Assembly: GCA_937871435.1 (NCBI GenBank)
Contig: CALMQM010000026.1
Coordinates: 1-64,000 of the forward strand
DNA: 64,000 nt
Origin: an uncultured Bacteroidota bacterium
GTDB lineage: Bacteria > Bacteroidota > Bacteroidia > AKYH767-A > 2013-40CM-41-45
Direction of reading: 5' to 3'
Made by a program: the position numbers and the translations under genes
Notes under the pieces: model-generated
Seen by the model: only the letters and a program-made list of their open reading frames with translations
The model's database searches: none
What the model was told of the DNA's origin: nothing
Part shown: positions 34,954 to 43,814 of the stretch, in pieces
Position numbering within the stretch: position 1 is the first letter of the stretch
How the letters are laid out: each line of letters opens with the position of its first letter

Positions 34954-37467
34954 ATGAAAAAATCGTGTGTGTTGATCAGATTCGTTCTGATCATTTTTTC
35001 TTTTGTAGCAGCAACTTCTTTGTATGCACAGGATAATGGACCTTCTCACCGGCAAAGAAATGATTCTTTGATGAAAGCAATGCCTAAGATTGGCAAAGTG
35101 TCTGGAAAGATCATTGATTCAAAATCAAAAAAGCCAGTTGAATATGCATCTGTAGCGGTGATTGCGAATCGGGATTCATCAATTGCAGGTGGAGCACTCA
35201 CGGATACCAAAGGAAATTTTCTTGTAGAGGAATTGCCGATGGGAAAATTCAAATTACGTATTACAATTTTGGGATATGGAACTCTTTTTACAGATCCATT
35301 CCTTGTCATTCCTTCAAATCCGGAATCAGATGCCGGTGTGATTTCAATCGATCCTACAGCTGCAAGTTTGAAACAGGTAGACATTTCAGCGGAGCGTCCG
35401 GATTTGATCAACTCTCTGGACAAAAAAGTCTATAACGTAGATAAAAACATTGTCAACACGGGTGGAACAGTAACTGAAGTGCTGTCCAATATCCCTTCAG
35501 TTTCTGTTGATATGGATGGAAAAGTTAGTCTGCGTGGAACAGAAAATGTAACGATTCTGATTGACGGAAAACCGAGCGGAATACTTGGCGGCGACCGAAA
35601 AGCTGTGTTACAGCAAATTCCGGCTTCCGCAGTGGATCAAATCGAGGTAATTACAAATCCATCCGCTAAATACGATGCCGATGGAATGGGAGGAATCATT
35701 AATATTAAAACGAAGAAAGGAAAGTTGAAGGGTCTGAATGGAAATGTGACAGGAGGAATTGGAACAAATAACAAATACAATTTTTCCCTTGGTCTCAATA
35801 ACCGAACCTCCAAAATGAATATGTATGCCAACTACAGCATGCGTTCTGAAAAACGAAGTAATTCAGGTTACGGAGATCAGGACAATTTTTTTCCGGGTCA
35901 GAATCCATATTCTTATTCCTATGATACACACAGCAACAACACCTCACTGTTTCATACAGGTAAATTGGGCGTAGATTTTTATTTGAATAAAAACAATACA
36001 CTGGGAATTAACGGATCGTTAACCAGAAGAAGCGGCAGTGCACCTTCTCAGTCCTTTTATTCTTTCATAGATAATCAGGGGAATGAATTCAATAATTTTC
36101 GTACGCAATCTACAGATGAAGATAAAAATCTAAGTGCTGACGCAGGATTGGATTACAAAAAAACATGGACCGGTTCAAAAAGGGAATTGACTGCCAACCT
36201 GAGCTATTCACAGAATGAAAGGAACGAAAACGGAAGCCTTTCTAACAGTATTTATGGCATTGAAGATAAAGCATACCAATTAAATGAAGACCTGAACAAG
36301 TTTCATACTCTGATCAGTCAGATCGATTTTATACAACCTGTAAAAGAAAACGGAAAGTTTGAAGCCGGAGTAAAAAATACCAACCGACAAATGGACAATG
36401 ATCAGGTAATTTCATCATTGGATTCAACCGGATTAAATTATTTTGAGAATCCATTGAAGACGGATCATTTTATCTATAACGAACAGGTTCTCGCAGCCTA
36501 TTCCATGTACACCGGAAAATGGAAATCATTTGAATACAATGCAGGGTTGAGAGCAGAACAAACACTATCAGACGGGGAATCACGCAGTCAATCCATTCAT
36601 TTCAACAATAATTATTTTGCTCTTTTCCCAAGCGCATTTGTTAAATATGCTCTCACTAATAGCCAGGATCTTCAATTGTCATACAGCAGAAGAGTAAACC
36701 GTCCGGAAACAAGATCACTGAATCCATTTATTGATTATTCCGATTCACTATTCTTAAGAAAAGGGAATCCTGAGCTGAAACCCGAATATATCCATTCAAT
36801 GGAACTGGCTTATTCAACAACATTAAAGAACTTGAGCCTCACTGCAACTCTTTATTACAGGCATACCGATGATCTTATCTCACGTTTCAGGACGGTAGAC
36901 GGAAGCACAGGAGTTTCTACGATGACATTTATTAATTACAGTTCCAGTGAAAATAAAGGCGGTGAAATTGTTCTCCGTTATCAGTTTGAGAAAGCCGGTA
37001 ATGTAATGGCCAGTTTTAATGTTTACAGAAATTCTATTAATGGAAAAAACATTGAATCAGATCTTCAGAGTGCTTCTACTCAGTGGTCCGGTAGATTAAA
37101 TGTAAATCTTCGATTTGGTAAAACGACGGGAGGTCAGATTACCGGAAATTATATGTCTCCATCAACTTCACCTGTTTCCCGTTTTAAAGGTATGAGTGGA
37201 ATTGATGCCGGTATACGTCAGGATTTATGGAAAGGAAAAGGATCATTGAGTCTGAACATCACTGATATTTTCAACACCAGGAAGATGGACATTACTACCT
37301 TCAATGATTTTTATACTTCACATATGTATCGGACCCGAGAGAGTCGCGTTGCGTCAATTACTCTCACTTATAGATTCGGGAATCAGGATGCATCGCTTTT
37401 CCAACGCAAGAAAAATCAGCGCAATCAGATGCCACAAAATGATACTCCTGAAATGATTGATTTCTGA
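34954..37467 (+). CDS. TonB-dependent-receptor-like outer-membrane protein
   Basis: An 837-residue outer-membrane protein. After the signal peptide (about 1-25) comes a carboxypeptidase-regulatory-like domain (about 48-125; GKIIDSKSKKPVEYASVAV and LVEELPMGKFKLRI). A plug domain follows (about 150-250), with VLSNIPSVSVDMDGKVSLRG, ILIDGKPSG and VITNPSAKYDADGMGGIINIK. A long beta-barrel of the OMP_b-brl_3 type completes it. The final residue is phenylalanine. This subfamily does not always show a TonB box, and the substrate is unknown. No SusD partner is adjacent, so a polysaccharide-uptake locus is not indicated. Confidence 0.9.
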   Translation: MKKSCVLIRFVLIIFSFVAATSLYAQDNGPSHRQRNDSLMKAMPKIGKVSGKIIDSKSKKPVEYASVAVIANRDSSIAGGALTDTKGNFLVEELPMGKFKLRITILGYGTLFTDPFLVIPSNPESDAGVISIDPTAASLKQVDISAERPDLINSLDKKVYNVDKNIVNTGGTVTEVLSNIPSVSVDMDGKVSLRGTENVTILIDGKPSGILGGDRKAVLQQIPASAVDQIEVITNPSAKYDADGMGGIINIKTKKGKLKGLNGNVTGGIGTNNKYNFSLGLNNRTSKMNMYANYSMRSEKRSNSGYGDQDNFFPGQNPYSYSYDTHSNNTSLFHTGKLGVDFYLNKNNTLGINGSLTRRSGSAPSQSFYSFIDNQGNEFNNFRTQSTDEDKNLSADAGLDYKKTWTGSKRELTANLSYSQNERNENGSLSNSIYGIEDKAYQLNEDLNKFHTLISQIDFIQPVKENGKFEAGVKNTNRQMDNDQVISSLDSTGLNYFENPLKTDHFIYNEQVLAAYSMYTGKWKSFEYNAGLRAEQTLSDGESRSQSIHFNNNYFALFPSAFVKYALTNSQDLQLSYSRRVNRPETRSLNPFIDYSDSLFLRKGNPELKPEYIHSMELAYSTTLKNLSLTATLYYRHTDDLISRFRTVDGSTGVSTMTFINYSSSENKGGEIVLRYQFEKAGNVMASFNVYRNSINGKNIESDLQSASTQWSGRLNVNLRFGKTTGGQITGNYMSPSTSPVSRFKGMSGIDAGIRQDLWKGKGSLSLNITDIFNTRKMDITTFNDFYTSHMYRTRESRVASITLTYRFGNQDASLFQRKKNQRNQMPQNDTPEMIDF

Positions 37468-37477
37468 GAATTCAGAT

Positions 37478-38770
37478 TCAATGAAAGTTTGTAGCGAAGC
37501 GTTCAAATGCTGCTTTGTCCAGCATCTCCCGGTCATCAGGATGCGCAATATCAATCAATGCCTGTGCACGTTGACGGAGATTTTTCCCAAGTAAAAATGC
37601 CACTCCATATTCAGTCACAACATAGTGTACATGTGCACGTGTTGTAACAACTCCGGCTCCTTGTTTAAGAAAGGGAACAATACGTGAAGTCCCTTTGTGT
37701 GTTCTGGATGCCAGTGCAATGATAGGTTTGCCACCTTCTGATAATGCAGCTCCACGCATAAAGTCCATCTGACCGCCAACACCGGAGTATTGATAGGTGC
37801 CAATGGAATCGGAACAAATTTGTCCTGTTAAATCGATTTCAATACAGCTATTGATTGCATGAACTTTTGGATTCTGGCGGATAACAGAAACTTCATTCAC
37901 ATAGTCTATATCATGAAATGCAAAGGAAGGATTGTCATGTACATAATCATATAATCTTCTGGAACCCAAACAGAATCCTGTCACTGTTCTTCCCGGATGT
38001 TTGGTTTTAAATTTATTGTTGATCACATCACTTTCTATGAGATCAATCACACCATCGGAAAACATCTCTGTGTGAATTCCCAGATTTTTATGATTCCCGA
38101 GAAAACTAAGCACAGCATCCGGAATCGCTCCGATACCCATTTGTAAAGTGGCTTTATCCGGAATTAATTCAGCAATATATGCTCCGATTTTTTTCTCTTC
38201 ATCACTTACTCGCTGACCGAATGTCATTTCGTGAATTGGTTCATCCGCATACACCAAAGCATGAAAGGCATCTACGTGAATCATTCCATCTCCGTGTGTG
38301 CGCGGCATTTGCGGATTGACCTGTGCAATAACATGCTTCGCACGGTTCACAGCCGTGCGTGCGATATCGACCGAAACTCCGAGTGAACAATATCCATGAT
38401 CATCCGGAATCGATACCTGAACGATAGCCACATCCAATGGAAGTATGTTGTTGCGAAAGAGATCCGGGATCTCACTCAGGAAAACAGGGACATAATCGGC
38501 TCTACCTTCATGCACTGCTTTTCGGATAGGTTCAGAAACAAAGAGTGAATTTGTATAAAAACTTTTAGCGAATGCCGGATCAGCGACCGGGAAATCTCCC
38601 AAAACAGAAATGCAAACCAATTCAACATTGGATAACTGCGGAGCACGGTCCACTAATTTTCTCAACATAAAAGTCGGAGTGGCAGCACTTCCATGAATGA
38701 AAACCCGTTGTCCGCTTTTAATGACACTAAGTGCGTCTTCGGCCTTTGAATAGGTAAATCTGTCAACCAT
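37478..38770 (-). CDS. Acetyl-CoA hydrolase/CoA-transferase family protein
   Basis: A 430-residue enzyme of the Cat1/4-hydroxybutyrate CoA-transferase family, which moves CoA between acetate and another acid. Family features are FIHGSAATPTFMLRKL, VSIPDDHGYCSLGVSVD, LQMGIGAIPDAVLSFL, and GIHTEMFSDGV, where the glutamate is the expected covalent acceptor. KPIIALASRTHKGTSRIVP and YVVTEYGVAFLLGK complete the second domain. The actual acid substrate is not predictable. It converges with the receptor gene 10 nt away. Confidence 0.9.
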   Translation of the reverse strand: MVDRFTYSKAEDALSVIKSGQRVFIHGSAATPTFMLRKLVDRAPQLSNVELVCISVLGDFPVADPAFAKSFYTNSLFVSEPIRKAVHEGRADYVPVFLSEIPDLFRNNILPLDVAIVQVSIPDDHGYCSLGVSVDIARTAVNRAKHVIAQVNPQMPRTHGDGMIHVDAFHALVYADEPIHEMTFGQRVSDEEKKIGAYIAELIPDKATLQMGIGAIPDAVLSFLGNHKNLGIHTEMFSDGVIDLIESDVINNKFKTKHPGRTVTGFCLGSRRLYDYVHDNPSFAFHDIDYVNEVSVIRQNPKVHAINSCIEIDLTGQICSDSIGTYQYSGVGGQMDFMRGAALSEGGKPIIALASRTHKGTSRIVPFLKQGAGVVTTRAHVHYVVTEYGVAFLLGKNLRQRAQALIDIAHPDDREMLDKAAFERFATNFH

Positions 38771-38888
38771 ACAATGAATATTTTCCGGAGCAAAGGAAAG
38801 AAAAGTTTTTGTTCACCGGCAATCTCATTCCTGAGATTCATCAGTATCAGACAGGATTTAAGTCATAAATATTTTCAATAATCAGATT

Positions 38889-39626
38889 TCACAATTTTGT
38901 TTCAGAAAGCAACTGATCTTTTTCGATGTAACCATTATGTTTCCAGATCAGCTTCCCGTCTTTATACAATTCCAAAACAGGGATGGCATCAATACCTTTT
39001 GCCTTCAACAAACCTTTGTTTTTATCCGCATCAATTTTTATAAAAGTAAGTTTATCGGATTTTTCCTTAGCAAGCTGCTCCAACACCGGCATCATTTTCA
39101 TGCATGGAGCACACCAGGTGGCATTGTAATCAACCAGAATAAACTTATCACCTTTCAATTGAGAATTGAACTCCACAAGACTCAGTCCCGGAGAAGCAGC
39201 TGCGTCATCCGGACTGTCAACAGGTTTTCCGGCGGCATTCCATTTCATAATTCCACCTTCCATATTGTATACTTCTTTGAATCCAAGAGCAGCCATCTCT
39301 TTTGCAGCAGATCCGGATCTACCTCCTGACAAGCAATACACGAAAGTGGGTTTGTCTTTATCCAATGTGGAAATTAATTTGGAAAATTCCTGACTCCTGT
39401 AATCCATGTTCATCGCCTGTTTCAAATGTCCTCCTTTATATTCATCCGGAGTTCGGACATCCACCAATTGCACATTGGCTTTTTCTTTCATCAACTTCTC
39501 AAAATCATTTACATTAATGTTTGAGTTAATGATTGAATTGGCACCTGCAACTTTTGAATGCTGCTGACAGGAAGCAGATAGCGCAAGTGTGAGGAATAAA
39601 ATGAAATAAGTGCTGATTTTTTTCAT
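38889..39626 (-). CDS. Rhodanese-thioredoxin fusion lipoprotein
   Basis: A 245-residue two-domain exported protein. The signal ends in a lipobox LSASC (C20), so it should be membrane-anchored on the periplasmic side. A rhodanese domain (about 38-135) has the active cysteine C98 in YCLSGGRS. A thioredoxin domain (about 148-245) has WCAPC at 171-175. Such a protein could move sulfane sulfur from the rhodanese cysteine to the thioredoxin pair. That reaction is inferred. It is the last gene of the seven-gene thiol locus and overlaps osmC by 4 nt. Confidence 0.88.
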   Translation of the reverse strand: MKKISTYFILFLTLALSASCQQHSKVAGANSIINSNINVNDFEKLMKEKANVQLVDVRTPDEYKGGHLKQAMNMDYRSQEFSKLISTLDKDKPTFVYCLSGGRSGSAAKEMAALGFKEVYNMEGGIMKWNAAGKPVDSPDDAAASPGLSLVEFNSQLKGDKFILVDYNATWCAPCMKMMPVLEQLAKEKSDKLTFIKIDADKNKGLLKAKGIDAIPVLELYKDGKLIWKHNGYIEKDQLLSETKL

Positions 39627-40069
39627 AGCATCTCAGGGACGAGAAGTTTTGGTTTAAAAATTATTTTTGATTTAACTGAGTTGGAAATTAAACAAGCAGC
39701 TTCAGATTTTTGTAAAATCCTTCCGGCTTTCTCTTCGTCATCTGATGAAATGATTCTTAATACCGGACTTAATTCAATTTCAGAAATCATAAATTTACCT
39801 TCAACAATTTCCAACTTGCCTTTGGCAGAAGATTCAAAACTGATAAAAGCCAATTTTGAATTTTCCGCTATCGCGAGAAATGTGGTCATCAGACAACTGT
39901 TCACTGCCGCTACCAGCAAATGTTCCGGTGACCAGATACCTGGCATCCCCTTGGGGAATTCAGGCGGTGTGGCCACTTCCAGAGGATCATTGAGAACAGG
40001 GGAGGACATGGTACCTTTTCGGTCTGCATCCCATTTCAAATTTACATCATAATAATGAACCTTTTCCAT
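39623..40069 (-). CDS. OsmC/Ohr family protein
   Basis: A 148-residue protein of the OsmC family, which reduces organic hydroperoxides through a pair of cysteines. The two cysteines are in AVNSCLMTTFLA (about 58) and EAACLISNSVK (about 125), the usual positions. TPPEFPKGMPGIWSPEHLLVAAV is the typical middle segment. It sits 6 nt after trxA and overlaps the rhodanese-thioredoxin gene by 4 nt. Context suggests a role in peroxide or persulfide handling. Confidence 0.88.
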   Translation of the reverse strand: MEKVHYYDVNLKWDADRKGTMSSPVLNDPLEVATPPEFPKGMPGIWSPEHLLVAAVNSCLMTTFLAIAENSKLAFISFESSAKGKLEIVEGKFMISEIELSPVLRIISSDDEEKAGRILQKSEAACLISNSVKSKIIFKPKLLVPEML

Positions 40070-40075
40070 AATGTA

Positions 40076-40372
40076 TCAATTATATTGTGAAAGTATACCA
40101 GTTAAATGATCTGCAGGAACAACACCGGATTGACGCCATTTAATTTCGCCGTGATGAAATAAAATTAATGTTGGTACACCTTGAATGTGATATGCTCCGG
40201 CTGCTCCCGGATTTTTATCGACATCTACTTTGATGATGACAACTTTGTCGCCTAAACTGGATTTTACCTGTTCAAGAATGGGCGACATCATTTTGCATGG
40301 TCCACACCATTCTGCGGAAAAATCTACAAGTACCGGTTTATCTGAATTAATTAGTTCTTGAAATGTTGACAT
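40076..40372 (-). CDS. trxA: Thioredoxin
   Basis: A 98-residue thioredoxin with the standard WCGPC active site (residues 22-26) and VPTLILFHHGE with the cis-proline. No signal peptide is present, so it is cytoplasmic. It follows the DUF2892 gene by 48 nt and precedes osmC by 6 nt. It is probably a dedicated member of the thiol locus rather than the general thioredoxin. That is inferred from context only. Confidence 0.93.
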   Translation of the reverse strand: MSTFQELINSDKPVLVDFSAEWCGPCKMMSPILEQVKSSLGDKVVIIKVDVDKNPGAAGAYHIQGVPTLILFHHGEIKWRQSGVVPADHLTGILSQYN

Positions 40373-40420
40373 AGCTGTAATTTTTTTTTAAGTATTCTCA
40401 CTAAGTTGAATAATCAGTTT

Positions 40421-40699
40421 TTATTTTAATTCATTTTCTTGATTTTGTCTGGCTTTGATTTCAATATATTCAGGATTCAAATTTGAATCTTCAGAGGTAT
40501 TCTGGCTTACATTACCACAGTTACTCACTCCGCAACAACCTGTATTTGTAATGGCCTGGAAAAGCAGAAATCCGCCAATTACACCAGAAAATAAATCCTT
40601 GTTTTGAATAGTCTGCACCAGCAGGGTAATGCCAAGTATTAGTCGTAAAACCCTGACAAAATTCCAGGTACTCAGATATAGCAGCGTTCGGGAAATCAT
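40421..40699 (-). CDS. DUF2892 small membrane protein
   Basis: A 92-residue protein with two hydrophobic helices (about 14-30 and 35-51) followed by a cysteine cluster GCCGVSNCG (C55, C56, C61) and a polar tail. DUF2892 is the membrane part of YgaP, in which it is fused to a rhodanese. Here it overlaps a separate rhodanese gene by 4 nt, a split version of the same pair. The ATG at 40699 is chosen over a longer frame that runs through the rhodanese gene. Confidence 0.88.
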   Translation of the reverse strand: MISRTLLYLSTWNFVRVLRLILGITLLVQTIQNKDLFSGVIGGFLLFQAITNTGCCGVSNCGNVSQNTSEDSNLNPEYIEIKARQNQENELK

Positions 40700-41010
40700 T
40701 TTACAAATCTTTTTAAACTGTGCCAACCACCGGCATTGTGTACATGGAGAAATCCTTTTGATTTTAATATGTGTTTGGCGGATGAACTTCTCATTCCTGA
40801 TGCACAACAGGTGAGAATCAGTTTATCCTTTGGTACTTTAGATAATTGCCCCGGCAGTGCATTCAAAGGAACATTGATCGATCCTTTGATATGTCCTGTT
40901 TGAAATTCATCTTTTGTACGTACATCCACGATGATTGCCCCTTTGTGAATCCAGTCTTGAACATCAACGGATGGACTGATACCAAATACTTTTTTTATGA
41001 GAGATAACAT
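40696..41010 (-). CDS. Single-domain rhodanese
   Basis: A 104-residue sulfurtransferase-like protein. The active loop is CCASGMRS, with catalytic C69 and R74, and IVDVRTKDEFQTGHIKGSINVPL is the typical first half. Rhodaneses carry a persulfide on the loop cysteine. It overlaps the DUF2892 gene by 4 nt, so together they match a split YgaP. It lies 85 nt after the first rhodanese gene. Confidence 0.92.
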   Translation of the reverse strand: MLSLIKKVFGISPSVDVQDWIHKGAIIVDVRTKDEFQTGHIKGSINVPLNALPGQLSKVPKDKLILTCCASGMRSSSAKHILKSKGFLHVHNAGGWHSLKRFVK

Positions 41011-41095
41011 AGCGTAAATAGTGATGAGTGAATAGTGAACAGAGAAAGAAGTTGAAGTATTGATACTTTTTTTGGGTAATTTATTCTGAAACCGG

Positions 41096-41374
41096 TCAGG
41101 AGTTTTGCAGATAATTCACATCGAGCCATGAACCGGCATTTACGCAGGGGATTCCACTTGCATTTAGAAAGTCTGCGACCATTCCACTTCGGTTTCCGCT
41201 TGCACAACACAGTACAAGATTTCTCATATTGCGCAATTCTTCCATTCGTTCTTCGATTTCATCCATAGGAAAATTGATGCTGCCGGCAGCATTTCCACCC
41301 ATAAATTCCATCCGGCTACGCACATCCACTACTGTGGCATCTCCCGCTTTTATCCGGGCTAAAATTTGATTCAT
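41096..41374 (-). CDS. Single-domain rhodanese
   Basis: A 92-residue rhodanese with the loop CCASGNRS (C57 to R62) and VVDVRSRMEFMGGNAAGSINFP. It is the first structural gene after the Crp/Fnr-type regulator. A palindromic candidate operator lies 36-55 nt upstream of its start. The loop sequence is nearly the same as in the second rhodanese, so the two may be diverged duplicates. Confidence 0.92.
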   Translation of the reverse strand: MNQILARIKAGDATVVDVRSRMEFMGGNAAGSINFPMDEIEERMEELRNMRNLVLCCASGNRSGMVADFLNASGIPCVNAGSWLDVNYLQNS

Positions 41375-41409
41375 AGATTTCCTGTTATTTTAATGCAAAT
41401 GTCGCATCA

Positions 41410-41429
41410 TCACAGGGTCTGACCTGTGA
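41410..41429. promoter_or_regulatory. Palindromic candidate operator of the thiol locus
   Basis: TCACAGG (41410-41416) and CCTGTGA (41423-41429) form a perfect inverted repeat with a 6-nt spacer. Crp/Fnr dimers bind inverted repeats of this size. On the minus strand a -7-like GACATTTG (complement of 41396-41403) lies just downstream, about 20 nt before the first rhodanese start. The 132-nt gap to the regulator gene holds no other clear element. Confidence 0.55.
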
Positions 41430-41506
41430 CATTTGTTGGATAATTGAAAAAAATGAGGAAAACCCTGAGAAACAGGTGGAAAAATCTTATCTGAAGAAAA
41501 AATATC

Positions 41507-42124
41507 TTAATCTGTGAGTAGTTCAATGGTATTCCTTCCGAGAACCACCATTTTCTTTTCTTCCATTGTACGCAGCAATCGGGAAACTACTTCCCGATGT
41601 GTGTGTAGCTCATCCGCGATTTCCTGATGAGTTACATACAATGCCTTTGTATTTACTGCCCTCGCTCTTTGTTGCAGGTAATTTAAAAGTTGTTTATCAA
41701 GATTATGAAATGCAATCAGGTCTATCACCTGTAAAAGTTCGGTGAATCGTGTTCCATAAGTGATGTTGATAAATGATCTCCATTCAGGATATTTGAACCA
41801 CTCTTCGATTTGCTGAACAGGTATCAGAGCAATTTCAGTAGTGTCTTCGGCAATTGCCTTTACCATACTTTTCTTACCCGATTGACAACAGTTTAAAGCC
41901 ATGGCACAGGTTTGTCCGGGATACAAATGATAAAGAAACACTTCCTTTCCATCACTATCCTGACGAACAATTCTCAATACACCATTTTGAACAACCGGAA
42001 TAAACTGAATCGTATCTCCGGTTTCCATCAATACATCATCTTTATTCAGCTTCTTTAACCTTGAGTACTTTTCAATTTCTGCAACAAGTTGTGTGTCTTT
42101 AAAAAAAGTCGAAATCGTATTCAT
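41507..42124 (-). CDS. Crp/Fnr family transcriptional regulator
   Basis: A 205-residue regulator. A cyclic-nucleotide-binding-type beta barrel (about 25-120) is followed by the helix-turn-helix domain (about 145-200), with THQEIADELHTHREVVSRLLRTME. Three cysteines sit in the barrel (C73, C79, C80 in TCAMALNCCQSGKK). The cAMP-binding pattern of true Crp is not seen. The cysteines and the adjoining sulfur-transfer genes suggest redox or sulfide sensing, which is inference. A promoter -7 box (TATCTTTG) lies about 50 nt upstream. Confidence 0.92.
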   Translation of the reverse strand: MNTISTFFKDTQLVAEIEKYSRLKKLNKDDVLMETGDTIQFIPVVQNGVLRIVRQDSDGKEVFLYHLYPGQTCAMALNCCQSGKKSMVKAIAEDTTEIALIPVQQIEEWFKYPEWRSFINITYGTRFTELLQVIDLIAFHNLDKQLLNYLQQRARAVNTKALYVTHQEIADELHTHREVVSRLLRTMEEKKMVVLGRNTIELLTD

Positions 42125-42172
42125 TGAATGAGTTTTGTTGCAGAAATTTCAATTCTGGTGGTTAATTCGTTT

Positions 42173-42180
42173 CAAAGATA
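42173..42180 (-). promoter_or_regulatory. -7 box of the Crp/Fnr regulator gene
   Basis: On the minus strand this reads TATCTTTG, a perfect TAnnTTTG, 48 nt before the regulator start. A short inverted repeat, AATTGA and TCAATT (42194-42218), lies just upstream. Confidence 0.5.
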
Positions 42181-42254
42181 TTCAGAAAATGAGAATTGAT
42201 TAATGTGATGATTCAATTTTGATCCTTGATGCCTGGTTGAATAGAATTCGAGAT

Positions 42255-43655
42255 TTACTTTCCGATACAAAATTTCGAGAAAATATTTTCGAGCAAGTCA
42301 TCGGTGGTAATCTTTCCTGTGATTTCGCCCAGGTAATGGAGAGCAATGCGGACATCACCGGTAATAAAATCCATGGTGACTTTGGATTGGATTCCTGTAC
42401 GTACCCGATTCAACGCTTCCGAGGTTTTGTGAAGCGCATCTGCATGACGGGCATTCGCAACAGCCGTATCAGTTCCTTTCAACAAGCCTGATTTGAATTT
42501 ATCTACCAGCAATTGCCGGAGTTCATTCACATTCTTCTTTTCTTTTGCAGAAATAAAAAGAATGCCTGGAATTCCGGAAAATTCAGCATGGATTTTAATG
42601 AAATCATGTTTGTCAATTTTATTCGCGACAGGAATCAGCTTGAACTCGGACGAAACATGCGATCTCAAATCTTCAAGATCGGATTGAAGAGAAGATACTG
42701 TGGTATCGTTAATGTCAAACATGTACAAAATAACCGGACTTTCTTTTATTTTCTCGAGCGTTTTTTGAACTCCTATTCTTTCAATCGCGTCGCTGGTTTC
42801 ACGGATGCCCGCAGTATCTATAAAACGGAATTTGATTCCGCTGACAAATATTTCTTCTTCAATAGTGTCGCGGGTAGTTCCGGCAATGTCACTCACGATG
42901 GCGCGTTCTTCATTCAGGAGCACGTTCAGCAAAGTCGATTTGCCGACATTCGGTTTACCGGCTATGACAACAGGAATACCTGTCTTGATAACATTGCCGG
43001 CTTCAAAGGAATCTATCAGAGACTGAATTTCACTTTCCAGTTTTTCAATCGTATGTATCAGTTCAGTCCTTGAAGCGAACTCCACATCTTCCTCTGCAAA
43101 ATCAAGTTCAAGTTCCAACAAAGAAGCAAAGTGAATTAACTCCTGTCTGAGTTTTTCTATCTCCCCGGAAAATCCTCCACGCATTTGTTTGAGAGCCAGC
43201 TGATGCGAAAATTCAGAATCAGATGCAATCAAATCAGCCACAGCCTCTGCCTGTGACAAATCCATTTTCCCATTCAGAAAAGCCCGCAGTGTAAATTCTC
43301 CCGCCTCTGCCATGCGGACACCTTTCTTTAAAAATGCAGAGATGATTTGTTGTTGGATAAACGGTGAACCATGACAGCTGATTTCAACCGTGTCTTCACC
43401 TGTATAAGAATGGGGACCTTTGAAAACGGAAACCAACACTTCATCCAAAAGAAGTCCATCTGATTGCAGCATTCCAAAATGCATGGTATGAGATGCTACA
43501 TTTGAGAGAGACAGAGTTTTCTTTTTCAGTGATTTAAACAGAGAATCAACAATTCGTATAGAGTCCTTTCCGGAAATACGCAAAACTGCGATAGCTCCTG
43601 TTCCAGGTGCTGTTGCCAGAGCAATGATGGGGTCGTTTTTGTGTGCTTTCTGCAT
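42255..43655 (-). CDS. mnmE: tRNA modification GTPase MnmE
   Basis: A 466-residue GTPase that works with MnmG to modify U34 of tRNAs. The N-terminal formyl-THF domain begins ATAPGTGAIAVLRISG. The inserted G domain has GKPNVGKSTLLN, DIAGTTRDTIEE, DTAG and ANKID. The C-terminal CIGK motif (FSKFCIGK) is intact. An ATG at 43682 is in frame, but codons 2-4 from there form the -7 box TAAATTTG, so the ATG at 43655 is preferred. Confidence 0.97.
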   Translation of the reverse strand: MQKAHKNDPIIALATAPGTGAIAVLRISGKDSIRIVDSLFKSLKKKTLSLSNVASHTMHFGMLQSDGLLLDEVLVSVFKGPHSYTGEDTVEISCHGSPFIQQQIISAFLKKGVRMAEAGEFTLRAFLNGKMDLSQAEAVADLIASDSEFSHQLALKQMRGGFSGEIEKLRQELIHFASLLELELDFAEEDVEFASRTELIHTIEKLESEIQSLIDSFEAGNVIKTGIPVVIAGKPNVGKSTLLNVLLNEERAIVSDIAGTTRDTIEEEIFVSGIKFRFIDTAGIRETSDAIERIGVQKTLEKIKESPVILYMFDINDTTVSSLQSDLEDLRSHVSSEFKLIPVANKIDKHDFIKIHAEFSGIPGILFISAKEKKNVNELRQLLVDKFKSGLLKGTDTAVANARHADALHKTSEALNRVRTGIQSKVTMDFITGDVRIALHYLGEITGKITTDDLLENIFSKFCIGK

Positions 43656-43669
43656 GTTGAAAAAGAGCC

Positions 43670-43677
43670 CAAATTTA
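43670..43677 (-). promoter_or_regulatory. -7 box of mnmE
   Basis: On the minus strand this reads TAAATTTG, a perfect TAnnTTTG, 14 nt before the ATG at 43655. It decides against the longer start at 43682. Confidence 0.5.
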
Positions 43678-43814
43678 TCCATTTTCCCATCATTTCTTGG
43701 CAGAAAATATCTATTTTCGCAGGCATCTTAAAGAGTTGATTTTTCGGTTTTCTCCTTAATCGAAACTCTGTTTGCGTTTCTTCTGAATAAATAATCATCA
43801 ATAATATTCATACA

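Noticed and set aside
34954-37467. SusC/SusD polysaccharide-utilisation locus
   Set aside because: No SusD-like lipoprotein or glycoside hydrolase adjoins the receptor gene.
42513-43073. 186-codon plus-strand open frame
   Set aside because: It is antisense to mnmE, which is intact and conserved.
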